Positions 34,529 to 46,744 of a stretch of 64,000 nt of DNA are shown here, in pieces (within the stretch, counting starts at the first letter, position 1; every line of letters begins with the position of its first letter). The stretch is from Helichrysum umbraculigerum (Eukaryota; Streptophyta; Magnoliopsida; Asterales; Asteraceae): positions 98,416,337-98,480,336 of the forward strand of contig CATIUR010000004.1 in assembly GCA_949592205.1 (NCBI GenBank). The letters run 5' to 3'. The position numbers were made by a program, and so were the translations under genes. The notes under the pieces are model-generated. The model had not been told where the DNA came from, did not search any database, and was given only the letters and a program-made list of their open reading frames with translations.

Positions 34529-37500
34529 TCATTTGTAAATCTTACTGCCTGCGTAAATCTTCATCTTGATACACGTCTTAACCATCATCTGATAATCTCG
34601 TCCTAAATCACCCCATGCGTCTGTCGTCAAGATTCTATTTTCATTCAACTTAATCAAATCTTTCTTCGACATGTTCATTAGGTGTCGATGGTCATAGACT
34701 CTGAAGATTTCTCTTTCACCACCGTCAACCTCATCATCAGCTTCAACCATAACAGCTTCTCCTGTTCCTGAATCTACATGCCATCTCTTCATATTACCCA
34801 GAATATCTTGTGGCATTGTCTTCAGTGGAATCTGCTGTATGCATCTAACAGCTGGATATATCTTCTTCCTTCTTCTTCTTCTTCCTGTTCTTTGACTTCT
34901 CTCTTGTAGTTTCACAGTTTTTCCCTTTCTTGGCTTAATCTGAACAAACTTATTCGTACCAACCTCATGTCTAATGATTCTTTCAACACGATCAGCATAA
35001 TCATCACGACTTGGGTTGTTAATCTCTAATCTAGCCAAATCACGTATTTCATAACGTGGTAGAGAACTAAAAACTGCAAGCTTTCGCTCAAAATATTGAA
35101 CTCCGTCAAACCTTTTGATCGCAAAAAGCTTTAGTTCTGAGTCAAAGTACCAACCAATAATCCCTTTACGTGGTACACGCTTTTTCGTAACATCAACTTC
35201 AGAAATTCCAATCTTCTTCTTTTTCTTTGAAAGTTTCCTAAGTACAACAGCAGGATTTTTGGTTTGAACAAGAACTTCTTCTTCTTCATCAGAGGTTGAA
35301 TCATCAATATCTTCATCTATATCGATAATTGTTGGACCTTGTTCATTTTCAATAACAATTTCTGTCCTAGATGGGCTCACATGGTGTTCATCAATGTTTG
35401 CATCTAGATCTACACCCATGTCTTGCACATTCTCAGGTACAGCAGTCCAATCTGTAGGTGGTTGGAATTCTCCATCCTCAAGATCATAATCAATATCTTC
35501 ATCTATCTCATCAAAAATATCATCTTCTGAATCAGATAGATTAAGCATTTCCATTCCTAGAGAAAAACATAAATACAAATATATTAATAATTCAAATTCT
35601 TCATTGATTTCCCTGAACCAATCTAAGAATTTCTTTATTAATTCTTTTGTATATTTTAACCTAACATATAAACGCAATTTACATACAACTTATAAAATCT
35701 TTTATTGATTACCCTGAATCAATCCAAAATTTCTTAAGTCTACTTAACAAATATTAATTAATTTTAAATTCTAATGCATTGTGAATAATCACCAAACATT
35801 TAAATTTACTATTAATTACCTTATATAATTTCCAAGTGTTAATTGATGTCATTCATTATCAATTTAACCTTTAAATTATATATCATTTGTCTAGTTAATA
35901 CGAATACATTTTTAACTTGTTAATTACTTATATACCTTACGGTCTTAAGTCCATAATCAAATCTAAAATGCATATGTTATCATAAAATTTTGATCGCCGA
36001 TATTAATCGGAACACGCCGCTCGACTATTCAAAAAGTCGGAAGTCTTTCGATCACTATTTTATCTTAACATAATTATATAAACTTAAATTACCAAACATA
36101 TTTTACTTAAAATAATAATAACCCTAAGCCAAATATATTTACACAATAATTAAGTTTACATTTGTTCACTACAAACTATTACAAATATTACAGTACTATG
36201 ATAATACTAAGCTATCTTACCAGCTTCAGTATCACCCGGTACAGTCTTATCTGCACTTGTATCCACTCCAGAACCACTAGCACCAGCACCAGACTCCCCC
36301 TGAATAGTAGCTTGCTCACCAGTCTTTGAAGGACCAGTCTGCTCACCACTCGGTGCATTGGGATCATCGTCCTTGTCTTGATCTCTCTTCCTCTTCGACT
36401 CATTTTCTCTGCAAGACTCCAGATATATCAATATCTCCCCCTGAGTAGACTGTCCTGAATGTGATCTCAAGACCAGACTCTCCAAAGAAGATAACTTCAG
36501 TCTCTGTACATTGAAGTCCGCAAGCAAAGTCTCATGAGTCTTCATCAACAGATTGTACGATTCACTCTGCTTGAGAATCTGCTGAGAAAGAAGAAGATTG
36601 CTCGACACCAGCTCTGGAATCTGAGAAGTAAGCTTCTCTAAATCCTTTACCCTAGACTCTAAGGATGTAATCCTTTCAGCATCAGTCGTCGGAGTAACAG
36701 GTATCGTTCTTGGTCCAGGCGGTGTGAGAGACTCAATATGCCAGTCTCTGGTAAGCGGTGTATGAGGTTGAGACAAAGCTTGCGTAAGCAAACTTGTCGC
36801 AAATCTAGCTGTTTTTTTCGTTGGATCAACCACCCGTGATTTGGCGGTGCAACGTAGTTCGGATCAACAATATACCCGAAAAGTGGTCTAACTTCCGGTT
36901 TCACCACTCCTTCTTTCCTAACTGTCTGCATAAACATGGCATTATACCCACGATGGTCAATCGTATTAACCACTAGATGTGGTTCAGGTATAGCCAAATC
37001 CGGTAGACGGGCACGGATAATCAGCATGCAAAATCGCGGATAAACCAAAAATCTTGATCTAACAGACCCCGATATCTGTTTCGCAATCTCACCAAAAATA
37101 TAATCACAAAAACTGTATGGTTTATTATAAACCAGTGACAGTGCAGCCGATAGAATAGCAGGGCTCAATTCATCAAAACCACCCTTCTTCGCTGCAAATA
37201 CGATATTCATCACGTGCCAGAGAAACCTCCACTGACCAATGACCAGAGGCTTCTGGAACTGACGTCCGCGTCTGTCTCCGCTATAACCCATACGACCGAT
37301 AGCACCCTCAATAAAATCCATAGGATACTCAATATCCCCATTCTCCTGTTCTACTGTACCAAGCTGCAAAATCTCACGAAGATTTCCAGCTGAAAATGTA
37401 ACAGGCTGACCACTAACTGTAGCTCTAATCTCTGGCGGGTTGACAGATTCGTCATATACTATATCTGTCCAGAAATCATTCAGTATAGCCTGAGAAATAG

Positions 37501-37636
37501 GAGGATTGGCCGTAATGGCGTATCTAATCCGTGATCGTGCTAGAAAACGTAGAATATCAGCAACCCTATCAGCCCGCTTGGCCTCAAGGTTCAGATCAAC
37601 CAAAACGTTGTGACCCTTATCAAATGCTCTAGCCAT
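34529..37636 (-). pseudogene. SIRE third gene (downstream of pol), two exons, one frameshift
   Basis: Exon 1 runs from ATG 37636 to 36221, exon 2 from 35556 to 34529. The intron 35557-36220 has a GTAAGA donor and a CTCTAG acceptor and the codon is restored in frame. Exon 1 begins MARAFDKGHNVLVDLNLEAK and holds a conserved-looking globular part (IRYAITANPPISQAILNDFW, VIGQWRFLWHVMNIVFAAKK, FLVYPRFCMLIIRARL), then a Ser/Thr/Pro region and a coiled-coil-like stretch (RITSLESRVKDLEKLTSQIP). Exon 2 is acidic (DSEDDIFDEIDEDIDYD), then basic (GRRRRRKK) with a C-terminal domain (IIGWYFDSELKLFAIKRFDG). About 813 residues if intact. The frame shifts once near 36810-36835. The family resembles the extra ORF often called envelope-like in Asteraceae SIRE elements. 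I see no signal peptide or clear membrane anchor, so function is unknown. Confidence 0.7.
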
Positions 37637-37904
37637 ATCTGTAAAGTAAACACAAACAACAGATATAATTTAATGCACGATTAAAAATATTTAAACTATT
37701 ACGTATTATGAATCGAGATTCATCAAACATCTTAGTTTAAAATTGAAATTATATATAACTTGTTACATAAATAGTCTCAAGTCGTATATAAAAATTTAAC
37801 TTATAACTAAAAGTCTTAAGTCTAATTTAAATTAATTATATAAAAGTTATTACTTAAAAAATCTTAACATTTATATCACTATTTTTAAAAAAAATTTTCT
37901 AAGT

Positions 37905-38600
37905 ACTGGACTCGCATAAACTGGCCTAACGAGTTGAGTTCAACTCGTTTTGCTTATCAACTCGCTATACTCATCAACTCGCTACATTGATCAACTCGCT
38001 AAAGTTATCAACTCGCTAAAGTTATCAACTCGCTAAACTTATCAAGCAGCTATTGAAGTGAACTGGCTAATCTCATGGATTCGCTAGTCAACTCGCTGCG
38101 AGTTGATCCACAATGTCAACTCGTTTGATGAACTGCCGTCGCGAATTTTCAATTAAAATCGATTCATCTGTTGATTTTAACATGATCTATCGATTAATTT
38201 ACGTTTATTAACATCCATTTAACATAAACCACAAGGATTCGTGTTCTAATAGTCCTTTAATATACGTGAATCGTTCGAATTATAAACCGAAACCCTAAGT
38301 TTATTAAAACTTCGATTTCTTGCAATTTAAACGGTGAAATCCATTGTATTATACCTCAAAATGTTCGCAAAGAAGTCTTGAATATAATCTATGGATTCAA
38401 AAACTCGTTCCCGTACTCGTAAAATCGAAATCAAACGAAAACTATAAATCGCCTCGTTTCGCCTTTTTGACGGATTCGCAAAGTTTAGTGAACTCGCGAG
38501 ATTTGTGTGGGTTCGGTCGGCTGGTTAGACTCGTTTGACCCCCTTTATACTACATATCCGATTCGCGAGATTTAAGTGGACTCGCAAGTTGATGCCAACT
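37905..38600. repeat. ACTCGC motif arrays upstream of the SIRE third gene
   Basis: About nine ACTCGY copies at 37905-38125, several as CAACTCGCTA followed by AAGTTAT spacers, and five more (GATTCGC, AACTCGCGAG, GACTCGC) at 38470-38605. They lie in the leader side of the third gene (minus strand), between pol and its ATG. Confidence 0.75.
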
Positions 38601-38605
38601 CGCAG

Positions 38606-40033
38606 AAACAATTAAAAACGCGAATTTAATGCTAAGTATAAATAAAAACCCGATATTTTACAAGTCTAAATTATGATTAATTTTCACTTGTATTTGTCAC
38701 GTTGTTCAACTCAAAAATATACAGTATAATTTAATTCCGAAGGGTAAATTCAGATAAACATAAAAATTTAAAAACAAATAAAAATAAGATAAAAATACAA
38801 CTATATAAACTTTGGTATTAAGTACCATTTTATTAATTATTTGAAACAAAGTAAATATACAAAGTAAATAAGATTTTATCTGCTTAGGGATCATATTAGT
38901 AAGAATAAGCAATTAATTATATATTAAAAAGTCTAAGCAGATTGGTAGTATACATATCTCATGAAATTCAAGTAAATCATTGTAAAATTACAACTAAATT
39001 TATCATTTATACATTTATATTTATAAAACTATAACTTAGGTACCTTTATCCACATAGCATAATTAATAAATGCATTACTCACATAAAATGAATATTTTAA
39101 TTATAGATAGTTCAAGACGATTACCGGTATTATGATCCACATAAACAAATTAGACTCAATTTTCTAAGCAAACTCTTTATTGTTAGTATGAGTATTATCA
39201 AGTGCTCCCTATTATATGATATACTGAAGAATTCAAGTAAAACACATAACACTGCATCATTAAATTTTCAAGGTAGCGGTTACTAAATGATGTATCTTTT
39301 CGAAACATATAACATACACTTGAATTTTTTTAAGGTTAGACAAATATCAAACATACTTTGAATATGCTATGTTATCTAAGTCTGTACGTAGTACAACAGA
39401 AGATCTCTTCTAGCATAATTCAAAATATATTTGAGAATATTGATTTAATTAAAGGTTTCAGTTCTGTACTTAGTACAACAAAGTTACCAGTAATTAAGTT
39501 AATACACATATTGCTACTATTTGTCAATTCAAATTAATATGTATGATAACAGTGTATGGCAATACCATCATTCAACAATTAAGACTTAATGTCATACATC
39601 ATAGAATAGTAACAAAAATAATAAACAAGTAGTTAATTAATTTCTTAAGGCTTAGACAATTTCATATAATTTGCCTACCAGTATATCATATGATGAAGCC
39701 ATCTAAAGTTTTAATAGAAATAAACAAATTATAACTTGTGGATATAGGTGTATAATCAAATAAATATAAACACATACCTGATAGAACCGATGTAGTTCTA
39801 AAGCAACTTTATTTGAACCTACTACCATATCATACTTAGGACTTAAGCTTATTATTGTGAAGCTTATTCTCCTAATGTACTATCATTTCCCTTAGTTTTT
39901 GCAAATAAAAACTTAAATGAAGGCGATTCCCCTTAGGTAACAAGCAAATGAATGCCATACGCCCTTTTTTTTTTTTTTTTTTTTAATGAACACAGAAATA
40001 CTAACTATTACAAAAATGCCCTTGGAAGACTAA
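38606..40033. other. Non-coding SIRE internal region
   Basis: AT-rich spacer between the pol stop and the arrays before the third gene. A 20-nt T-run lies at about 39965-39984, just after the pol stop on the minus strand. No conserved coding exon was seen. Confidence 0.6.
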
Positions 40034-43000
40034 TCACTCTGGATTTCTCATTCCGTTTAGTTGAACCAACGTCTCAAATCTTGCTCTGTCGAACGCCTTT
40101 GTGTATAAATCTGCTAAGTTATCCAATGATGGAACTTTAACTAACTTTATCAATTTCTTTTCAGCACAATCTCTAATAAAATGATGTCGAATATCAATAT
40201 GCTTAGTTTTACTGTGCTTCACAAGATTATTGGTGATCGACATAGTAGATTCGTTATCAATCATCATAGGAGTATTGGTTATATTTAACCCGTAATCCCG
40301 TAGTTGCTGTTGAATCCAAAGAACTTGTGAGCAACAGCTGCCAGCTGCAACATACTCAGCTTCACATGTAGAAATGGCTACCGAGGTTTGCTTCTTGCAC
40401 TGCCAGGATACTAATCTACCTCCTAGGAATTGACATCCTCCGGTCGTAGATTTCCTATTCTGATTGCATCCTCCATAATCCGAATCAGTATAAGCTACGA
40501 GATCTAAGTCTCCATCAATCGGATACCAAAGACCCAGCTTAGGTTTCCCTTTGAGGTAACGAAAGATTCGTTTAACAGCTTGCATGTGTGACTCTTTCGG
40601 ATTAGCCTGATATCTTGCGCATAAACAAACAGCAAACATTATGTCAGACCGAGAGGCTGTAAGATACATTAGTGATCCGATCATGGCTCTATAAAGAGTT
40701 GGATCCACATCGCTATCACTCGATGTATCTGGACCTAGTCCATGATTGACTGGAATTGGAGTATTGTAGATCTTACTTTCATCCGTCTTGAAGCGTTCTA
40801 ATAGCTCATATGTATATTTAGATTGATGAATAAAGAATCCATCCTTCTTTTGATCAACTTGTAATCCTAAGAAGAAATTTAACTCTCCCATTGCAGACAT
40901 TTCAAACCTTTTTCTCATGACTTTCTCAAATTCTTGACACATCTTTTCATCAGATGATCCAAAGATAATGTCATCAACATAAACTTGCACGAGAAGAAAG
41001 TCTTTCTTTTTCCATTTCACAAACAGTGTACTATCAATCGATCCTCTTGTAAATCCATTCTCAAGTAGATACGTTGATAGTGTTCCATACCATGCCCTAG
41101 GTGCTTGATGTAATCCATATAGAGCCTTATTCAAACGATATACTCTATCTGGATACTCAGGATCAGCAAACCCTGGCGGTTGTGAAACATACACCAATTC
41201 TTCCACTTTGCCATACAAAAAGGCACTCTTAACATCCAACTGATACACTTTTATACCAAAATAAGATGCGAATGCTAAGAATACTCTAATTGCTTCTAGC
41301 CTAGCAACTGGTGCAAACACTTCATTGTAATCTATACCTTCTTGTTGATTAAAACCTTGAACTACCAGACGAGCTTTATTACGAGTAACGATTCCTTTAT
41401 CATCTCTCTTGCACTTAAATACCCATCTAGTTCCAATTGGATATTCTCCCTTTGGTAGGTCAACCAACTCCCATACTTGTAATTTAGAGAACTGAGATAG
41501 TTCTTCTTGCATTGCTTCTACCCACGAACTTTCTTTTAAAGCCATTTGAACATTTTTCGGCTCGACTTGTGAGATAAAGCATGAATATAGACATTGATTA
41601 GGAATCCCTGTCTCTTTCATTGCAGTATACAAGCTTTGGTATTCCGAATTCTCAGACGTACTAGTTCTGGATTGATGCCTAGTTTGAACCGGAGTATTAA
41701 TATCACCGATGATGTTTTCAACGGGATGATTCTTACTCGTTCTAGTTGTAGTAACTGGTTCAACCGGTATCTCATCTTCCAAATTAGTACCAATCTCTTC
41801 CAAATCAGGTACATCTTCCGTACGAGCAGAAGATATCCTTAAGTGTTTCAAAGGAGTAAGTATATCATCAAACTTTGTAGAAAGATCATCAAGATCTTCT
41901 GTTTCTTGAGACTTATCCTCTGAAGGTTGTTGTGACTCACTTGTGGAAGCTTTATCTGAGTCAACATTAGTCTTAATTCCAGACTGCTTAACACTTGATG
42001 TTGAAGCGGGACCAATATTCTCATCTTCAAACAATAAATGTTCAGCTATCTCTGAATCACTGACATAGTCACTAATAGGAACTTTAAATGATGCAAAAAG
42101 ATCAGAATAATCAAATTGCCAATCTAAGCCCTTATGAACATCAGGTGAGTAGCTCGTAACCTCAATATTATAAACTACCTCCAAACGTCCTGTGACTTTA
42201 TTAAAGACTCTCTTGTTTGGCGAATTGGGCATATAACCTAGGAAAAATCCTTCGTCAGCCTTCTCACCAAATTTAGCTTGATGTCCAGTCTTTAATATGG
42301 TGCATGAAACTCCAAAGGGTTCAAACCCTTTTAAGTTAGGTTTCTTATTGTTCAAAAGCTCATAACAAGTCTTGTTATGTCTCTTAACCATAAGAACTCT
42401 ATTAAGAACATAACATGCTGTATTCACTGCTTCTGCCCAAAAGATGACCGGAAGCTTTGAATCAGCAAGCATTGTTCTTGCAGCTTCAATCAAAGTCCTA
42501 TTTTTCCTTTCAGCAACACCATTCTGTTGAGGTTCATAAGGTGCACTGAATTGATGTAATATCCCTTTGCTTAAGCAATAGATATTCAACGTTGAATTCT
42601 TGAACTCTGTTCCATTGTCACTACGAATACGCTTCACTCTATTTTTATAGACATTCTCTACTAGATCAAAGAACTCAATTAGAATTCCAGGAGTCTCATC
42701 CTTTGATCCCAAAAAGAATACCCATGAGAATCTAGAATAATCATCTGTGACAACCAAACAGTACCATTTGCCACCTATACTTCTCTTGCTTATAGGGCCG
42801 AAGAGATCCATATGTAGCAATTCAAATGGCGAAGAGATAGAGTTTTCAGTCTTAGGTCTGTGTGGTTTCTTGTGCTGCTTTCCTTTCATGCAAGGAACAC
42901 ACTTATCCTCAGACTCGAAACGTTTTTGTGGTACACCTAGAACCAAACCATTTTTGGTTATATAATTCATCTTTCTCCAGTTCAGGTGTGCCATTCTCCT

Positions 43001-43477
43001 ATGCCATAATAATGCGTCTGTTTCCGAAGTCTTGGATAATAAACATGTAGACACCATTGAAGAGTTAGGAACACCCATGTTGATAGCATAGATGTCCTTC
43101 TTCCTTGGCGCCCTCATCAATATCCATTCATCAGGAATTTTAAATCCTGGCTTCAGGACTAAGGCCTCCTTTTCATTAAAATAAACTGGGTGACCTTTAT
43201 CACAGACTTGGGAAACACTCACTAGATTGTGAGTTAGTTATTCAACGTAGTTCACATCCTCAAGAGTCAAAGTTCCATTTGAAACTTTTCCTTTTCCCGA
43301 AATTACTCCTCCTTTATCTCCTGCAAAGTTTACTTTTTGCTTGAGACTATCCTTGAAGTCCTTCAACAGACTTCTTTCTCCGGTCATGTGCCTTGAGCAT
43401 CCACTGTCTACATACCACCAGCTGTCCTTGTTCACAGCATGCTCCTGCACATAACACAAAATACGATCAGTTATCAA
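40034..43477 (-). pseudogene. SIRE pol: protease, integrase, reverse transcriptase, RNase H
   Basis: Copia-order polyprotein. The protease motif WYVDSGCSRHMTG lies near 43400. A TAA at 43238-43240 (probably from a Gln codon) breaks the frame; from 43222 a 1062-residue frame continues to 40034. That frame holds the GAG-pre-integrase/HHCC region (CVPCMKGKQHK), integrase core (HMDLFGP, RSDNGTEF, NGVAERKNRT), reverse transcriptase (GTRWVFKCK, KARLVVQGF, YVDDIIFGSS) and RNase H (AYTDSDYGG, CEAEYVAAGS, DNESTMSI), ending NGMRNPE. All catalytic residues I can check are present. The protease frame is offset from the gag frame: gag ends with TGA at 43467, overlapping the upstream open part of the pol frame. 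Confidence 0.92.
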
Positions 43478-46283
43478 GAGGGACCCAAGCCATTACGGTC
43501 TTGGTTTGTCCCTTATCATCAACAAACTTAAGCTCTTTAAAATAACCATCCTTCCCATCAGGAGCTTTGGTTACTTTCGAAGTAGCTTGAGTTTGTGGAC
43601 GATCAGCCTTAAGAGGTGAATTTGAGGAGAACCTCTTAGGCACATAATTATGAGCTCTATTATGATAATTATAATTAAACTCATGTGATCGTGAAGTAGT
43701 ACCACTCTCATAATGACTATGGCCTCTACTTGGAGTTCTAAACCTCGACGGAGTCACATCCCTATACTTATGGACAGAATTATCACCTTGAGTATATGGC
43801 CGTTTAGGTTTATGTGGGGAGACACTATGCTTACCATCTCTTTTAAGAATGTTAATAGGTTTATTACCTAAGTTAGGTTTAGCATCTAACCCATCTACAG
43901 TCATACTAGAGTTGGTCTGTGTCTTTTCATCCATCACAAGCTTATGTGGTGTTTCAGGCTTTTTGTTAGGACAACACGAAGCCACGTGTCCCTTTTGATG
44001 ACACTTGAAACATGACATCTGCTTGCGTGATTTACTCACTTTTGCTTTCTCATCCGGAGTCTTAGGCACTAAAGGTTTAAGCTGTTCGTTATCAACTTTA
44101 TCATCAGTCTTAGCATCGTTAATCACTCCACCCGATACAAACTGTATTTTGGTGAACTGAGAAGCCTTGCTATTACCTAATGATACGTTCTTAATAACAT
44201 CTTTCTGTGCCTCTGACTGTTCAGGTTTATCAGCTACTGAAATCTCAGGATTAACTTCAGTCATCTCAGAATCTTCAGGAATAGGAGTGTAATTGGCATT
44301 AAAAGGAGGGGATACATCATTGTAACCTAACCCAGTCTTGTCCTTTACACTACGTTGAGCATCTAACATTTTATCCATTTGAGATGTCCTATAGTTCTCA
44401 AGTTTACGGTTTTGCTCAATTAACCTTAAGTTAAGGTTCACTATTTCCTGATCCTTACTAGCAATTGTCTTATTTAAGTCTTTAATATTCATATAGAGAC
44501 CATCTATGATCACAGATTTTTCACTTATGGTATCTCTAAGTTTTGTTCTATCCGAAGCATCAGACTTAATTTTATCTTTTAAGACATGTTTATCATCACT
44601 TAACCTACGAATATCCATAATGGCTTGATCAAGTTCAGATCTAACAGTATTATAGGATTCCTTATCCATATTCAATTGAGATGACAAATTGCTATTTGAC
44701 ACAGTTAAGACACTATTCTGAGATTGTAAATCAGTAACTAAGTAACAAACATCAGCAAGATTAAGAATATCTAAACATACCTTCTTCTTGTCAGTTTGTA
44801 ATTCAGCCATGCGTGCCACGAATTCCTCAGGACTCATATCTGGAGCTGAATCCATATATAGCACGTCATCATCACTTGCCTTCACTTCAGACTTAGGCAC
44901 CTCTACTCTCTGTTCCATATCAGTGGGCATGTAGGACACTGATCCAGCAGTTGTTTCTTCGATCTCGGCCATCAAGGCTTCATCAGAATGAGCTTGCCAA
45001 TCATAAGAGCCATCCAACTGCTTCACCACTAAGGCTTTGGAAGCGAGAGTACTTCCCGAACCTTGTTTTCCTTGTGCTTCTACTTTAGGTCTTTGGCATT
45101 ATCTAGCAAAATGACCAATACCCTGACAGTTAAAGCATCTGACCTTGGTTTTGTCAAACCCTGATCTATTGCCCAACACCTTTCTACCAGTTCTCTTGAG
45201 GAAATTCTTCACCTTTCTAGAAATCAACGCAAGTTGATCTTGAAGCTCCAATTCCTCAAGATAATCAGAGTCTATCTGCTCATAATCCTCATCAAAAAGA
45301 ATAGGATCATTGATCTTTCCCTCTATGTAGTTCTCATATGATGCCACAAAGGAAGCAAGAACAGACAGTTGCTGTTCAGCAGATTTCACACTCATCGGCA
45401 TCTTCTGATGCTCTTGAGGTGACTTCTCAGAATTCTTTCCCTTTGTCTCATCACCAGAGGAGGAAATAAAACACAGATCTTCAGTAATCATTTCTCCATT
45501 TTCACTAGTATCACCAACTAACAGTGCAGTGGTCGAACTAGATGACGCAGTCGAAAGACTTGACTTTCCATGATACAACCCAGGGTTCTGAACCTGATCA
45601 GAATCACTATCTCTTGACTTCTTGGAGAAATCATAACCTTTCAGCTTGTCAATGACTTGCTCTAAGGTCATAGTAGAACACCTAGTTTCGTTATCCTTAA
45701 TCATAACGCCATACATTTCCCATTTAGAAGGCAAACCCTCAAGAAACTTGTCGGTTTTAGATACTTCTTCTTCAACAATCTCATGGTATTCAAATTCACT
45801 TAGTAGATGGTAGAAACGCGTGACATAGGCATCAAGATCTTCTCCTTTTAAAGCTTTAAACATAGTAAACTGCTTTTTAAGAAGACTCCTCTTGCCAGCT
45901 CTTACTTGTGGACTTCCCTCACCTCTTTTCTCTAGAGCTTCCCAGAGCGTTCTAGCAGTATGAAAAGATTTCAGTTGATGAGCAATCTCTTTAGGAAGAC
46001 ACATCTTTATGCAAGAATGTGATTTATTTTCTTTTCTGTAAGCTTCCTTCTCTTGATCACTCATGTTCGCATAGGTAAGAACCACAGTAGCATTTTGAAC
46101 AGTTTGAGTAGGTGGGGTGTATCCACTCTTGATACACATCCAGATTGACAGGTCATGGAATCTACAGTAAGATTCAAATCTGTCCTTCCAATTGTAGTAA
46201 TCCTCGATTCTTAACAACTTAGGTGGAACGTTTGACTTTCCCACCTCGTGGTCCATTTCGATCATTCTACTTAAGTCAGACAT
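43467..46283 (-). pseudogene. SIRE gag with one in-frame stop
   Basis: Starts at ATG 46283 (MSDLSRMIEMDHEVGKSNVP) with a copia gag domain of the UBN2 type (LLRIEDYYNWKDRFESYC, EFEYHEIVEEEVSKTDKFLE) and a zinc knuckle CFNCQGIGHFAR. TAA at 45099-45101 interrupts the knuckle at its expected acidic residue. The same frame then continues for over 500 residues to 43467. It includes a long coiled-coil-like stretch (LRLIEQNRKLENYRTSQMDK), a second zinc knuckle (CFKCHQKGHVASCC) and a basic Ser/Arg-rich tail. The unusually long Gag with two knuckles about 400 residues apart fits the Sirevirus lineage. Confidence 0.88.
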
Positions 46284-46319
46284 CTTAAAACGTAAAATTA
46301 AACTGTTTCAGCGAATTCA

Positions 46320-46545
46320 GAAAACTCGACTCGCAAGACTCAGCTCAACTCGCAATCTCAGCTCGACTCGCAGAATTTCGTCGATTCGCAAGCCTCAGTT
46401 CGGATTGCTAAAAGATGTCGATTCGCAAGTGATGTCGAATCGCGAGGGATCTCGGTTCGACTCGCAAGCCTCAGTTCGACTCGCTAGTTCAACTCGGTTC
46501 GCAGGCGACGCTGGAACCCTAATCTCGACTCGCGAAACGGCTGTC
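46320..46545. repeat. ACTCGC motif array in the SIRE gag leader
   Basis: Ten copies of GACTCGCAAG and close variants (AACTCGC, GATTCGC, GAATCGCGAG, GGTTCGC) in about 220 bp. They end about 40 bp upstream of the gag ATG on the minus strand. Confidence 0.85.
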
Positions 46546-46730
46546 AAACCCGAAAACGAATTTTTAAGGTATTTTTACGACTGAAACTTAAAATTTCGGC
46601 TGTAAACAAACCCTAAAATGTCCAGAGAATGATTTTGATCGTTAGTATTGCAAGAATGCACGTAAAAACGACCCGAATCAAAAACGCAATAACACTAAAA
46701 CTTATGAACACACTCGTATTTAGCCCGAAA

Positions 46731-46742
46731 GCTCTGATACCA
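46731..46742 (-). other. SIRE primer-binding site (tRNA-iMet)
   Basis: Minus strand TGGTATCAGAGC, two bases inside the 5' LTR end at 46745. Confidence 0.9.
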
Positions 46743-46744
46743 GA

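Noticed and set aside
34529..37636. Calling the SIRE third gene an envelope glycoprotein
   Set aside because: No signal peptide, no clear membrane-spanning segment in the spliced product and no fusion-type motif. The one hydrophobic run (about 35570-35610) lies in the predicted intron.
41594..43050. Plus-strand and minor minus-strand open frames inside SIRE pol
   Set aside because: They overlap integrase and RT, whose catalytic motifs lie in the long minus-strand frame.
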